Shown here: piece by piece, positions 1-6,148 of the stretch | Numbering within the stretch: position 1 is the first letter of the stretch | Layout: each line of letters begins with the position of its first letter | Origin: SCGC-AAA252-I15 sp043822165 | GTDB lineage: Archaea > Altiarchaeota > Altiarchaeia > IMC4 > SCGC-AAA252-I15 | DNA length: 33,322 bases | Direction: 5' to 3' | NCBI GenBank assembly: GCA_043822165.1 | Contig: JBDRCA010000163.1 | Location: 1-33,322, forward strand | The notes under the pieces: model-generated | The model's input: only the letters and a program-made list of their open reading frames with translations | The model's database searches: none | What the model was told of the DNA's origin: nothing | Translations under genes and position numbers: made by a program

Positions 1-67
1 GGCTTGAAATATGAAAAAAGTTAGAATAATCCCCTCTATTTAATTCATCATAAAAAAAGATTGTGGA

Positions 68-95
68 AACCTCGCAGCCGTCAGACTGCGGGGTT
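68..95. other. GC-rich stem-loop near window start
   Basis: A 10-bp stem (68-77 with 86-95, one G-T pair) closes an 8-nt loop. It lies in AT-rich DNA about 60 bases before the first small gene. It could end a transcript entering from the left or be part of a leader. There is no clean T-run directly after it, so a terminator role is only a guess. Confidence 0.35.
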
Positions 96-155
96 GATGT
101 TTGTTTGTGTGGTTTTTATAAACAATTGATATATTACTTAACAAGGTGTTGAATG

Positions 156-290
156 ATGTCTGGTAAAACTCAAGATGTGAATGTTGACGTGAGAAAAGAG
201 TTGGATTACGTGAAACATAAGACTAGCAGAGACATCTATTCGATGCTGGAGGCTAAGTTCGGGAAAACAAAACTCCATAAAACTGTTTAG
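156..290 (+). CDS. 44-aa small protein, possible antitoxin
   Basis: A short reading frame of 44 residues, too small for most gene callers. Support for it being real: a GGTG Shine-Dalgarno-like site at 145-148, seven bases before the ATG, and a T-rich TATA-like box around 113-123. The protein starts with an alternating stretch (QDVNVDV) that could form a beta-strand, followed by a mostly helical, charged stretch, the general layout of small ribbon-helix-helix antitoxins. That assignment is a guess. Its 3' end overlaps the 3' end of the convergent PIN-domain gene by 38 bases, so the two messages would be complementary at their tails. If it is an antitoxin, the convergent arrangement is unlike the usual VapBC operon. 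Confidence 0.45.
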   Translation: MSGKTQDVNVDVRKELDYVKHKTSRDIYSMLEAKFGKTKLHKTV

Positions 291-765
291 GAGTCATAAT
301 CTTGACAAGATCCAGCCTATACTTTTTATTGCTTTTCTCAAGATTCTTCCAGTAATTCTTTGCCAGAATCCCTCTACGGTTACGCGTCACGAAGAAGTCC
401 ACTTTTGCGATACTACTCCACGCGTAATTCAAGGCGTCGTCCATGACCTCCCCTGCTTCTTCTTTTTCCAGGCGTTGAATATAGTTCCACGCCAACTTAT
501 GCGCTTCCTGAATTTTGTCAGAATGGATTACTTCAAGAACTGCTTTACTGGGAGACAAACTAGCGTAATACTCCGGGAGAACAGCATCCCTAATCCGCTC
601 ACTCACGTCTTCTGAATTTAATTCCTTGGATATTATGGCCGTCGACACGAAATTATCCCTGTGTTTTATAGCATACTCCACGATTCTCTTCACCAACAAG
701 TAATCCTCCTCCTTTAAGTCGGCTAAGACGCCATACACAGAAGTGTCGAGTAGAATAGTTTCCAC
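253..765 (-). CDS. PIN-domain protein (VapC-like ribonuclease)
   Basis: A 170-residue PIN-fold protein, probably a metal-dependent ribonuclease and possibly the toxin of a toxin-antitoxin system. Visible features are the N-terminal LLDTSVYG strand with the first acidic residue (Asp7), a middle Glu in SKELNSED, and the C-terminal DDALNYAW...DFFVTRNRRG block that supplies the remaining acidic residues. The start is GTG at 765. A TATA-like AT stretch at 786-793 lies about 25 bp upstream, which suits a leaderless message. No antitoxin sits on the same strand directly upstream. The only small partner candidate is the convergent 44-aa gene. Slightly longer than typical VapC (about 130-140 aa), so it may be a stand-alone PIN nuclease. 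Confidence 0.75.
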   Translation of the reverse strand: METILLDTSVYGVLADLKEEDYLLVKRIVEYAIKHRDNFVSTAIISKELNSEDVSERIRDAVLPEYYASLSPSKAVLEVIHSDKIQEAHKLAWNYIQRLEKEEAGEVMDDALNYAWSSIAKVDFFVTRNRRGILAKNYWKNLEKSNKKYRLDLVKIMTPKQFYGVLFSRT

Positions 766-830
766 GGAAAAATATTAAGTCGCATGGAATAAATACAGGA
801 TTCCATCAACGCCTCGGCTTCCTCACGGTT

Positions 831-1001
831 TTAAGTCGGGTTCGCGTCGTCGTATTCGAAGGAGAAGCCCAAACCAGATTCAAGGTTCCACTTGGCATTG
901 CCTTGATACGCTAGCAAACGGTTGCCTTCAGGCAACCGAATTGCAACCGTTTGCGCGTGTAAAAAATTCGGCTTCCGAGTCCTTCGGACTCGGCCGCCGA
1001 A
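831..1001 (-). pseudogene. decayed coding fragment (C-terminal end only)
   Basis: The minus strand is open from 1001 to a TAA at 831-833. From about 938 onward the translation looks like real protein: it runs RLPEGNRLLAYQGN, then AKWNLESGLGFSFEY, and ends DDANPT. There is no ATG in the frame, and the upstream part turns into arginine-rich, hairpin-derived sequence. I read this as the surviving tail of a broken gene. The family is not recognised. It fills most of the 330-bp gap between the PIN gene and the dehydrogenase gene. Confidence 0.25.
914..954. repeat. nested, mutually exclusive hairpins
   Basis: A perfect 8-bp hairpin (919-926 with 931-938, loop TTCA) lies inside a second perfect inverted repeat of 12 bp (914-925 with 943-954). 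Both use the same left arm, so only one can form at a time. The motif GCAACCG is present twice and its complement once. This could be a palindromic repetitive element, a switch-like leader or a recombination site. The sequence alone does not decide. Confidence 0.6.
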
Positions 1002-1003
1002 TT
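965..1003. repeat. long hairpin, 16 bp with 2x2 internal loop
   Basis: An outer stem of 8 bp (965-972 with 996-1003) and an inner stem of 8 bp (975-982 with 986-993) are separated by a 2x2 mismatch and closed by a TTC loop. It starts only 10 bases after the preceding hairpin pair. It has no T-run after it on the plus strand, but an A-run at 961-966 would give a U-run on the minus strand, so it could terminate minus-strand transcription. Confidence 0.55.
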
Positions 1004-1063
1004 ATTTCACAATCATCAGTAAAACAAATGAAACCGCCAGTTAAAGCCGGTAAGGATTAACAA

Positions 1064-1071
1064 TTATAATA
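1064..1071 (+). promoter_or_regulatory. TATA-like box for the sugar dehydrogenase gene
   Basis: The TTATAATA stretch lies about 26-32 bases before the ATG at 1096, the spacing expected for a leaderless archaeal transcript. No Shine-Dalgarno site precedes the ATG. Confidence 0.5.
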
Positions 1072-1095
1072 TCCAATAACCGTAATATCTACAAA

Positions 1096-2046
1096 ATGAC
1101 GGTTAAAGTAGGAGTAATAGGTGCTGGCAGGTGGGGCAGGAATCATCTTCGGGTGTATTCTCAGCTTGGCTGTGAGTTGGTGGGTCTTGCGGATGTTAAT
1201 CCTGACTTGAAAAAGCTTGCCGATGATTACGGCATAAAGTTTTTCACAGACTACAAAAAGCTTTTGCGCGAGGTTGACGCGGTCTCCGTTGTCGTGCCGA
1301 CTAATCTTCACTATGACGTTGTCACGGATTGCATTAAGGCTGGCAAGCACGTCATGGTCGAGAAGCCGATTACTACAGACTCTGAGGAGACTCAGGAGCT
1401 TGTGTCTCTCGCGGAAGACAAGGATGTGGTTTTGATGGCTGGTTACTTGTTCCGATTTAACGCGGCATCAATTCGGCTTCGCGAGCTTATGAAGGGTGCG
1501 GGAGACGTTCACTATATTACTGCGCGCTATGTTCACTCAAGCAAGCCTCCGCGGAAGGATTCAGGGGTTGTCTTTAATTTTGCGGTGCACTTGATTGATA
1601 TTTTGTCGTTTATTTTGGAGAAGCCTCCTGTGAGCGTTTTCTGCAAGAACGTTCATTATCTGTCTGATGAACGCGAGGATTCCGCGTTGATTATACTCGA
1701 CTACGGGGATATTGTCGCAAACCTTGAGGTTGGCTGGTTCCATCCGTTGAAGAAGAGGGATATGTGGGTTATCTGTTCGAAGGAGAAGATTTACGTGGAT
1801 TTTTTGGAGCAGATGATTGTGCGCCATCCGATTAATATTTCTTATGATGGTGTTTCCGCGGAAAAGGAGGTCATCGAGGAGTTCCCGAAAAACGAGCCGT
1901 TGAAGGCGGAACTTGAGTACTTTATCTATTGTGTCCGGGAAGGCAGGAAGCCGGACGTTGACTCTGAGGCGTATATGACGACCAAGATTTGCGAGCTTTG
2001 TCTTAAGTCGGCGAAAATTGGGGCTGAAATCCCTGTTTTCGATTAG
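1096..2046 (+). CDS. Gfo/Idh/MocA sugar dehydrogenase (WbpB-like)
   Basis: A 316-residue NAD(P)-dependent oxidoreductase of the Gfo/Idh/MocA family. The Rossmann motif GAGRWG is at residues 9-14, followed by the family's EKP signature at 89-91 with the catalytic Lys90, and the C-terminal alpha/beta domain. In surface-glycan loci such enzymes (WbpB type) oxidise C3 of UDP-N-acetylglucosaminuronate so an aminotransferase can install a 3-amino group. The aminotransferases and acetyltransferases for that route lie downstream in this window, and a second copy of the family is at 11447-12448. The start is ATG with a leaderless-type promoter. The last 20 codons are echoed, diverged, at 2700-2759 beyond the toxin-antitoxin pair. 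Exact substrate is inferred from context. Confidence 0.85.
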   Translation: MTVKVGVIGAGRWGRNHLRVYSQLGCELVGLADVNPDLKKLADDYGIKFFTDYKKLLREVDAVSVVVPTNLHYDVVTDCIKAGKHVMVEKPITTDSEETQELVSLAEDKDVVLMAGYLFRFNAASIRLRELMKGAGDVHYITARYVHSSKPPRKDSGVVFNFAVHLIDILSFILEKPPVSVFCKNVHYLSDEREDSALIILDYGDIVANLEVGWFHPLKKRDMWVICSKEKIYVDFLEQMIVRHPINISYDGVSAEKEVIEEFPKNEPLKAELEYFIYCVREGRKPDVDSEAYMTTKICELCLKSAKIGAEIPVFD

Positions 2047-2055
2047 GATACGCTT

Positions 2056-2066
2056 AAAGTCTTATA
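2056..2066 (+). promoter_or_regulatory. TATA-like box for the toxin-antitoxin operon
   Basis: The AT-rich TTAAAGTCTTA stretch is centred about 27 bases before the ATG at 2088. It sits in the 41-base gap after the dehydrogenase gene, so the toxin-antitoxin pair probably has its own leaderless promoter. Confidence 0.4.
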
Positions 2067-2087
2067 CAACCCAATAATTGATATAAG

Positions 2088-2354
2088 ATGAAAGAAAGTC
2101 TGAGGAAAAAAATAGTGGTTGACCCAAAGATTATGGTGGGCAAACCCGTGATAAAAGGGACGAGGATTCCTGTAGATGCAATCATCAAAAGGATGGCGGA
2201 CGGCTTAACCATCGAAGAGATACTTGTTGATTACCCGAAGCTTGTGAGAGACGACATAAAAGCCGCCCTACAGTACAGCATAGATGTCCTGAGAGGCGAG
2301 GACGTGGTACCTCTGGTAATAAAAGGGGGAAAGCATGCGGCTCCTAGTCGATGA
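2088..2354 (+). CDS. DUF433 antitoxin
   Basis: An 88-residue DUF433 protein. The family signature is plain: DPKIMVGKPVIKGTRIPV near the N terminus, then a small helix-turn-helix-like domain with LTIEEILVDYPKL, and a closing helix (AALQYSIDVLRG). DUF433 proteins are commonly the antitoxin half of a pair with a DUF5615 PIN-like toxin, the gene that follows and overlaps by 20 bases. It probably binds and blocks the toxin and represses its own promoter through the helix-turn-helix part; both roles are inferred from the family. The tail after residue 75 is basic and less conserved. Confidence 0.85.
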   Translation: MKESLRKKIVVDPKIMVGKPVIKGTRIPVDAIIKRMADGLTIEEILVDYPKLVRDDIKAALQYSIDVLRGEDVVPLVIKGGKHAAPSR

Positions 2355-2682
2355 AAGCACCGGCAAAAGACTTGCAGAACTTCTGAAAAAAGAAGGCCAT
2401 AATACTCTTTTTGTCGGGGATGCGATTCCATCTGCTACCGATGAAGAAGTCATAAAGAAGGCCAAAAACGAGAACAGGATTCTTGTAACAGACGATAAGG
2501 ACTTTGGGGAGTTGGTTTTTAGAATGAAGAAGCCAGTAAGCGGAGTCATACTATTGAGAACCGCAACGCACCCGGATGAGCGACTCAAGATACTGGTGAA
2601 TCTGATAAAGACGTATGACTTGACAAACAAGTTCATTGTCGTCAAAGAAGGGGTCGTAAGAATAAGAACGATAAAACCCTAA
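2335..2682 (+). CDS. DUF5615 PIN-like toxin
   Basis: A 115-residue DUF5615 protein, a PIN-like fold thought to be a ribonuclease toxin. Visible features: LLVDESTGKRLAELLKKEGH at the start with the first Asp, the SATDEEVIKKA helix with acidic residues, and ILVTDDKDFGELVF with the paired aspartates typical of the family. It starts inside the 3' end of the DUF433 gene (20-base overlap) behind a purine-rich GGGGGAAAG site, so the two are translated together. A diverged copy of the upstream dehydrogenase gene's tail begins 17 bases after its stop. Confidence 0.85.
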   Translation: MRLLVDESTGKRLAELLKKEGHNTLFVGDAIPSATDEEVIKKAKNENRILVTDDKDFGELVFRMKKPVSGVILLRTATHPDERLKILVNLIKTYDLTNKFIVVKEGVVRIRTIKP

Positions 2683-2699
2683 GTTATGCCAAACCAATA

Positions 2700-2759
2700 A
2701 TATGTGGGCCGTGCCTTAAGTCGGGGAAAGTTGGCGCGGAAATGTCTGTGTCAGAGTGA
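2700..2759 (+). pseudogene. remnant 3' end of a Gfo/Idh/MocA dehydrogenase gene
   Basis: Nineteen codons and a stop read ICGPCLKSGKVGAEMSVSE. The intact dehydrogenase at 1096-2046 ends ICELCLKSAKIGAEIPVFD. That is 11 of 19 identical residues and about 70% identical bases without a gap. There is no room upstream for the rest of a gene because the DUF5615 toxin gene ends at 2682. It is therefore a gene relic, left by insertion of the toxin-antitoxin pair or by loss of a tandem paralogue. Its stop overlaps the end of the convergent epimerase gene. Confidence 0.6.
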
Positions 2760-3686
2760 ATTGTACCAGTCTACGAACAAGGGTATTCCTTCCTCGATTT
2801 TCACTTTCGGCTCATAGCCGAGAAGCTTTTTCGCCTTCGAGATGTTAGCGTAAGTGATTGGGACGTCTCCTGCCTGAACCGGTTTTTTCTCGATTACGGC
2901 TTTTTTACCGAGTGCATCATCTATCAGTGATATCAGGTAGCTTAATTCGACTGTCTTCGAGTCCCCGAGATTTATGATTTCGTAGCCGAGCTTTTTCTCC
3001 CATGCGGCGACCACGCCGTCCGCGATGTCTGAGACGTACGTGTAGTCTCTTTTTGCCTTACCGTCGCCGAAGACTGGGATAGGCTCTCCTTCGCTTATCG
3101 CCTTCGTGAACTTGTAAACCGCCATGTCAGGCCTACCCCGCGGCCCATAGACCGTGAAAAAACGAAGACACGAAATATTCATCCCATACAAGTGATGATA
3201 GACGTGGCAGAGCGCCTCCCCGGCAAGTTTTGAGGACGCGTAAGGAGAAATCTGGTTGTCCACCTTATCCTCCTCGCTGAAAGGAACCTTCTCGTTCACC
3301 CCGTAAACGCTCGAAGACGAGCCGAAGACGAAATTATCAATATTTTTCTCCCGGCAAAGCTCAAGCAGGTTAAGGGTTCCCTCAACGTTTACTTTGACAT
3401 AAACTTGCGGGTTTTTTATTGACGGTCGAACTCCTGCTCTGGCAGCCAAGTGAATGACCGACTCAACGCCATCGAATGCTTTTGAAACCGAGGCTTTTTC
3501 TGTTATGTCTGCTTTAACGAACTTGAAGTCTTCACATTCAAGTTCCGCAAGATTTCTCTTTTTTACTTCAGGATTGTAGAAGTCGTTTAAATCGTCAACG
3601 CAAACAACTTCTTCTCCTCTGGAAAGCAGCTTCTCGCAGACGTGGCTTCCTATGAATCCGGCGCCGCCGGTTACGAGCACAGTCAT
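2751..3686 (-). CDS. UDP-glucuronate 4-epimerase-like SDR enzyme
   Basis: A 311-residue extended short-chain dehydrogenase/reductase. It has the NAD-binding GGAGFIG at residues 7-13, SSSSVYG near 123-129, and the catalytic Tyr149/Lys153 pair in the YASSK motif. The stretch FFTVYGPRGRPDMAVYKFTK and the C-terminal QAGDVPITYA match the UDP-glucuronate 4-epimerase branch (makes UDP-galacturonate) better than GalE. UDP-glucuronate would come from the UDP-glucose dehydrogenase at 20606-21898. It diverges from the sulfate-activation operon over a 39-base promoter region, and a TATA-like AAAATAAA at 3708-3715 suits its start. The epimerase function is confident; the exact sugar less so. Confidence 0.85.
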   Translation of the reverse strand: MTVLVTGGAGFIGSHVCEKLLSRGEEVVCVDDLNDFYNPEVKKRNLAELECEDFKFVKADITEKASVSKAFDGVESVIHLAARAGVRPSIKNPQVYVKVNVEGTLNLLELCREKNIDNFVFGSSSSVYGVNEKVPFSEEDKVDNQISPYASSKLAGEALCHVYHHLYGMNISCLRFFTVYGPRGRPDMAVYKFTKAISEGEPIPVFGDGKAKRDYTYVSDIADGVVAAWEKKLGYEIINLGDSKTVELSYLISLIDDALGKKAVIEKKPVQAGDVPITYANISKAKKLLGYEPKVKIEEGIPLFVDWYNSL

Positions 3687-3687
3687 G

Positions 3688-3717
3688 GTATATAAAATAA
3701 GGTTTGTTTATTTTAAT
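3688..3717. promoter_or_regulatory. divergent promoter, epimerase / sulfate operon
   Basis: This AT-rich stretch separates two divergent starts. TATATAAAATAA at 3690-3701 is about 30 bases before the ATG of the 34-aa gene on the plus strand. ATTTTAAT around 3708-3715 is about 25 bases before the epimerase ATG on the minus strand. Both match leaderless archaeal spacing, and the boxes interleave, so the two directions may compete. Confidence 0.5.
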
Positions 3718-3725
3718 TGGATAAG

Positions 3726-3830
3726 ATGTGCTCTGAAGGCGAAGACGGGAAAGGCAAGGAAAAAAAGTTGAGCAAAAAGGACGAGGAGGAGATTAAGAGG
3801 CGTCTTCGGGCTCTGGGTTACCTAGACTGA
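3726..3830 (+). CDS. 34-aa microprotein with LRALGYL tail
   Basis: A short frame of 34 residues: a Gly/Lys-rich start, a charged helix (KKDEEEIKRRL) and the ending RALGYLD. Nearly all of it is linker plus tail. The ending matches the tails of the next two genes: ERLRALGYL in the ribbon-helix-helix protein and KLRALGYM in CysD. It has a TATA-like box about 29 bases upstream of its ATG, and the next gene has its own box directly after its stop. It may be a true microprotein that carries only the tail, or the stranded 3' end of a lost gene. From memory, similar endings occur on some prokaryotic sulfatases, which would suit the sulfate context. Confidence 0.5.
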   Translation: MCSEGEDGKGKEKKLSKKDEEEIKRRLRALGYLD

Positions 3831-3838
3831 TTTAAATA
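3831..3838 (+). promoter_or_regulatory. TATA-like box for the RHH-cysDN operon
   Basis: TTTAAATA lies 25-32 bases before the ATG at 3863. It directly follows the stop codon of the 34-aa gene. No Shine-Dalgarno site is visible, so the transcript is likely leaderless and continues through cysD, cysN and the hydrolase gene. Confidence 0.55.
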
Positions 3839-3862
3839 CTTTTAATTATATTTAATTAAGAG

Positions 3863-4072
3863 ATGTCTTCTGAGAAAACCAGGTACACTACGGTCAGCAT
3901 CCCCATAGAGCTTGCCGAAAAGGCTAAAAAACAAATCAAGGGCACTGGCTTCAAGAATCTGTCAGACTACGTCGCATACCTTCTCCGCGAAATAGTCGCA
4001 TCTCGCAGAGACTGGGATGAAGGCGACCTGGAAAAAGTAAAGGAGAGACTAAGAGCACTCGGCTACCTGTAA
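3863..4072 (+). CDS. ribbon-helix-helix protein with LRALGYL tail
   Basis: A 69-residue protein. Residues 7-45 form a ribbon-helix-helix unit: a YTTVSIPIE strand, then two helices (LAEKAKKQIK and LSDYVAYLLREIV). It is therefore probably a dimeric DNA-binding protein of the Arc/CopG type, most simply the local regulator of the operon. After an acidic linker (DWDEGD) comes a helix ending KERLRALGYL. That tail is not part of the RHH fold and recurs in the preceding microprotein and the following CysD, which suggests a shared binding partner. One base separates it from cysD, so they are surely co-transcribed. Confidence 0.75.
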   Translation: MSSEKTRYTTVSIPIELAEKAKKQIKGTGFKNLSDYVAYLLREIVASRRDWDEGDLEKVKERLRALGYL

Positions 4073-4073
4073 A

Positions 4074-4880
4074 ATGGACTACTTGGACGAACTGGAGAGC
4101 AACAGCATCTATGTCATGCGGGAGGCATACAAAAAGTTCAGGAAGCTTGCGATGCTCTGGAGTGTGGGAAAGGATTCGACAACCCTCATATGCCTTGCTA
4201 GGAAGGCTTTTTACGGGAGAGTGCCTTTTCCCGTAATCCACATAGACACGGGGAGGAAGTTCAGGGAAATGTACGAGTTCCGGGACCGCTGCGTAAGAGA
4301 ATGGGATTTGAAGCTTATAGTGGCCTGCAAAAAAGACGCAGACGAGCGCGGCATCACGCCTAAAGACAAGATAGCGTGCTGCGACTACCGCAAAACTCAG
4401 GCGCTAAAAGACGCCATTTCAGAGCACGGGTTCGAAGCCTTGATTCTAGGGATACGCCGCGACGAACACGGGGTGCGAGCCAAGGAGCGGGTTGTTAGCC
4501 CCAGGGACAAGGATTTTTCCTGGAACTACAAGGATCAGGCGCCGGAGCTTTGGAACCAGTACAAGACTAAAAGGGAGGGCGAGCAACACCTCCGGATACA
4601 CCCGCTTCTTGCCTGGACGGAGCAAGACGTGTGGCGCTACATAAAGCGTGAAAACCTCCCCGTGAATCCTCTTTATTTTTCAGGCGCCAGAGAGCGCGGG
4701 AAACGATACAGGAGCCTGGGATGCGAGTGCTGCACGAATCCTGTGGAGAGCGCCGCGAAAACAGTGGACGAAATAATAGCGGAAATAGAGTCCTCCCGGC
4801 AATCCGAGCGCTCTGGGCGCGCCCAAGACAAGGAGACCTCAGATGCCATGCAAAAATTGAGGGCGTTGGGGTACATGTGA
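4074..4880 (+). CDS. cysD: sulfate adenylyltransferase subunit 2 (CysD)
   Basis: A 268-residue PAPS-reductase-family protein of the CysD type, the catalytic ATP-pyrophosphatase half of ATP sulfurylase. It forms adenylyl sulfate (APS) from ATP and sulfate with the help of GTPase CysN, encoded next. The PP-loop SVGKDS is at residues 30-35, followed by HIDTGRKFREMYEFRD, GIRRDEHGVRAKERV and WTEQDVWRYIKRENLP, all CysD hallmarks, and the late block SLGCECCTNPVES. It is somewhat shorter than the bacterial enzyme (about 300). The C terminus SGRAQDKETSDAMQKLRALGYM is the family's own tail position (bacterial CysD ends in a comparable GYF tail, from memory) but here reads LRALGY, like its two upstream neighbours. 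APS reductase is excluded by the CysN partner. Confidence 0.9.
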   Translation: MDYLDELESNSIYVMREAYKKFRKLAMLWSVGKDSTTLICLARKAFYGRVPFPVIHIDTGRKFREMYEFRDRCVREWDLKLIVACKKDADERGITPKDKIACCDYRKTQALKDAISEHGFEALILGIRRDEHGVRAKERVVSPRDKDFSWNYKDQAPELWNQYKTKREGEQHLRIHPLLAWTEQDVWRYIKRENLPVNPLYFSGARERGKRYRSLGCECCTNPVESAAKTVDEIIAEIESSRQSERSGRAQDKETSDAMQKLRALGYM

Positions 4881-4882
4881 GG

Positions 4883-6148
4883 ATGGAGAATCTCAAGCTT
4901 GTGATTGTAGGCCACGTCGACCACGGCAAGTCGACGCTTATAGGGCGGCTATTCTACGATACCGGAAGCCTTCCCGATGGGAAGGTCCAGGAGATACGCG
5001 AAATATGTGCGGCGCTTGGAAGAGACTTTGAGTTCGGCTTCGTAATGGACAATCTCTCAGAGGAGAGGGACCAGAGCATAACCATCGATACTGCCCAGAA
5101 GTTTTTCAAAACCGGGAAGCGCAGATACACGATAATTGATGCGCCAGGGCACGTCGAATTCATTAAAAACATGATTACCGGGGCAAGCCAGGCCGACGCC
5201 GCAATACTAATCGTGGACGTTCAGGAGGGGGTGCGCGAGCAGACCCGCCGACACGCATACATTCTCGGAATGCTTGGTTTGAGCCAGGTTATAGTCTGCA
5301 TCAACAAGATGGACAAGGCAGATTACGCGGAAGACCGTTTCGACGAGGTCGCGGGGAAGCTATCAGCATTCCTTGATGAAATAAACATTAAGCCCTACTA
5401 CATTATCCCTGCTTGCGCAAAAGACGGGGACAACATAGCGGAAAAATCCGGAAAAATACCCTGGTACACCGGCCCCACAATACTTGCTGCCCTTGACCAG
5501 TTCAAACTATCAACACCCCCAAAAAACAAGCTCCTCAGGTTCCCAGTCCAAGACGTCTACAAGTTCGACGAAAAAAGGATTATCACAGGCAGGATAACAA
5601 GCGGGACAATAAGACCCGGAGAGGAAATAATGGTGCTCCCAAGCGGGGAGAAAACCAAGGTAAACTCAATCGAGCAGTGGCAGTCAGACAAAAAGAACCA
5701 GTTCGGGCGCGGAAAATACTATCATCCATCATCGGCCGGAGCAGGCAAAAGCAGCGGAGTAATGCTTGAAGAAAAACTCTTCGTTGACAGAGGAGACGTG
5801 ATAGTCTCCCCGGCAGATGCGCCCAGGGTCGCCGACTCGTTTAAGGCTCACGTCTTCTGGCTCGACAAAAAACCATATTCATCCGGCGAGCGGCTGACGT
5901 TCAAGTGCGCGACCCAGGAAGTCATGTGCGAAATAGAGAAAATAGAAAAAATCATCGATTCATCAACGCTTAAAACCATCTCCGAGAACGCAAAGGAAAT
6001 CAAAAACAGGGAAGTCGCAGACATAACCTTAAAGACCGCGAAACCCGTGGTAATCGAAAACTTCAATAAAACGCCCGAACTCGGCCGCTTCGTCTTGGAG
6101 CGCGCAGACACGTGCGCCGGGGGAATCATAACGGAGGCAAACCTGTGA
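4883..6148 (+). CDS. cysN: sulfate adenylyltransferase subunit 1 (CysN GTPase)
   Basis: A 421-residue EF-Tu-like GTPase, the regulatory half of ATP sulfurylase. G1 is GHVDHGKS at residues 10-17, the G3 region is DAPGHVEFIKNMITGAS, and G4 is NKMD. Two beta-barrel domains follow, with the CysN-typical FPVQDVYKFDEKRIITGRI. It ends at the usual point with no fused APS kinase domain, unlike CysNC. I chose ATG 4883 because the GTPase fold begins at the next residues; the frame is open for another 54 codons upstream, but that part is cysD in another frame. The start lies 2 bases after the cysD stop and the end overlaps the next gene by 4 bases. Confidence 0.9.
   Translation: MENLKLVIVGHVDHGKSTLIGRLFYDTGSLPDGKVQEIREICAALGRDFEFGFVMDNLSEERDQSITIDTAQKFFKTGKRRYTIIDAPGHVEFIKNMITGASQADAAILIVDVQEGVREQTRRHAYILGMLGLSQVIVCINKMDKADYAEDRFDEVAGKLSAFLDEINIKPYYIIPACAKDGDNIAEKSGKIPWYTGPTILAALDQFKLSTPPKNKLLRFPVQDVYKFDEKRIITGRITSGTIRPGEEIMVLPSGEKTKVNSIEQWQSDKKNQFGRGKYYHPSSAGAGKSSGVMLEEKLFVDRGDVIVSPADAPRVADSFKAHVFWLDKKPYSSGERLTFKCATQEVMCEIEKIEKIIDSSTLKTISENAKEIKNREVADITLKTAKPVVIENFNKTPELGRFVLERADTCAGGIITEANL

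Noticed and set aside
914..1003. CRISPR array or tRNA
   Set aside because: No regularly spaced direct repeats, no cloverleaf and no T-loop consensus; only inverted repeats.
2062..2701. CCAATAAT direct repeats as target-site duplications
   Set aside because: Eight bases only, AT-rich, and the motif CCAATAA also occurs before the gene at 1096. Kept as a weak supporting note, not as a feature.
4721..4882. An open extension of 54 codons before the cysN ATG
   Set aside because: It lies inside cysD in another frame, is Arg/Gly-rich and unlike CysN. The GTPase fold starts right after ATG 4883.
6112..6144. An ATG 11 codons upstream of the hydrolase start
   Set aside because: GTG 6145 has a GGAGG site at the right distance and puts the conserved strand with Asp8 at the N terminus.
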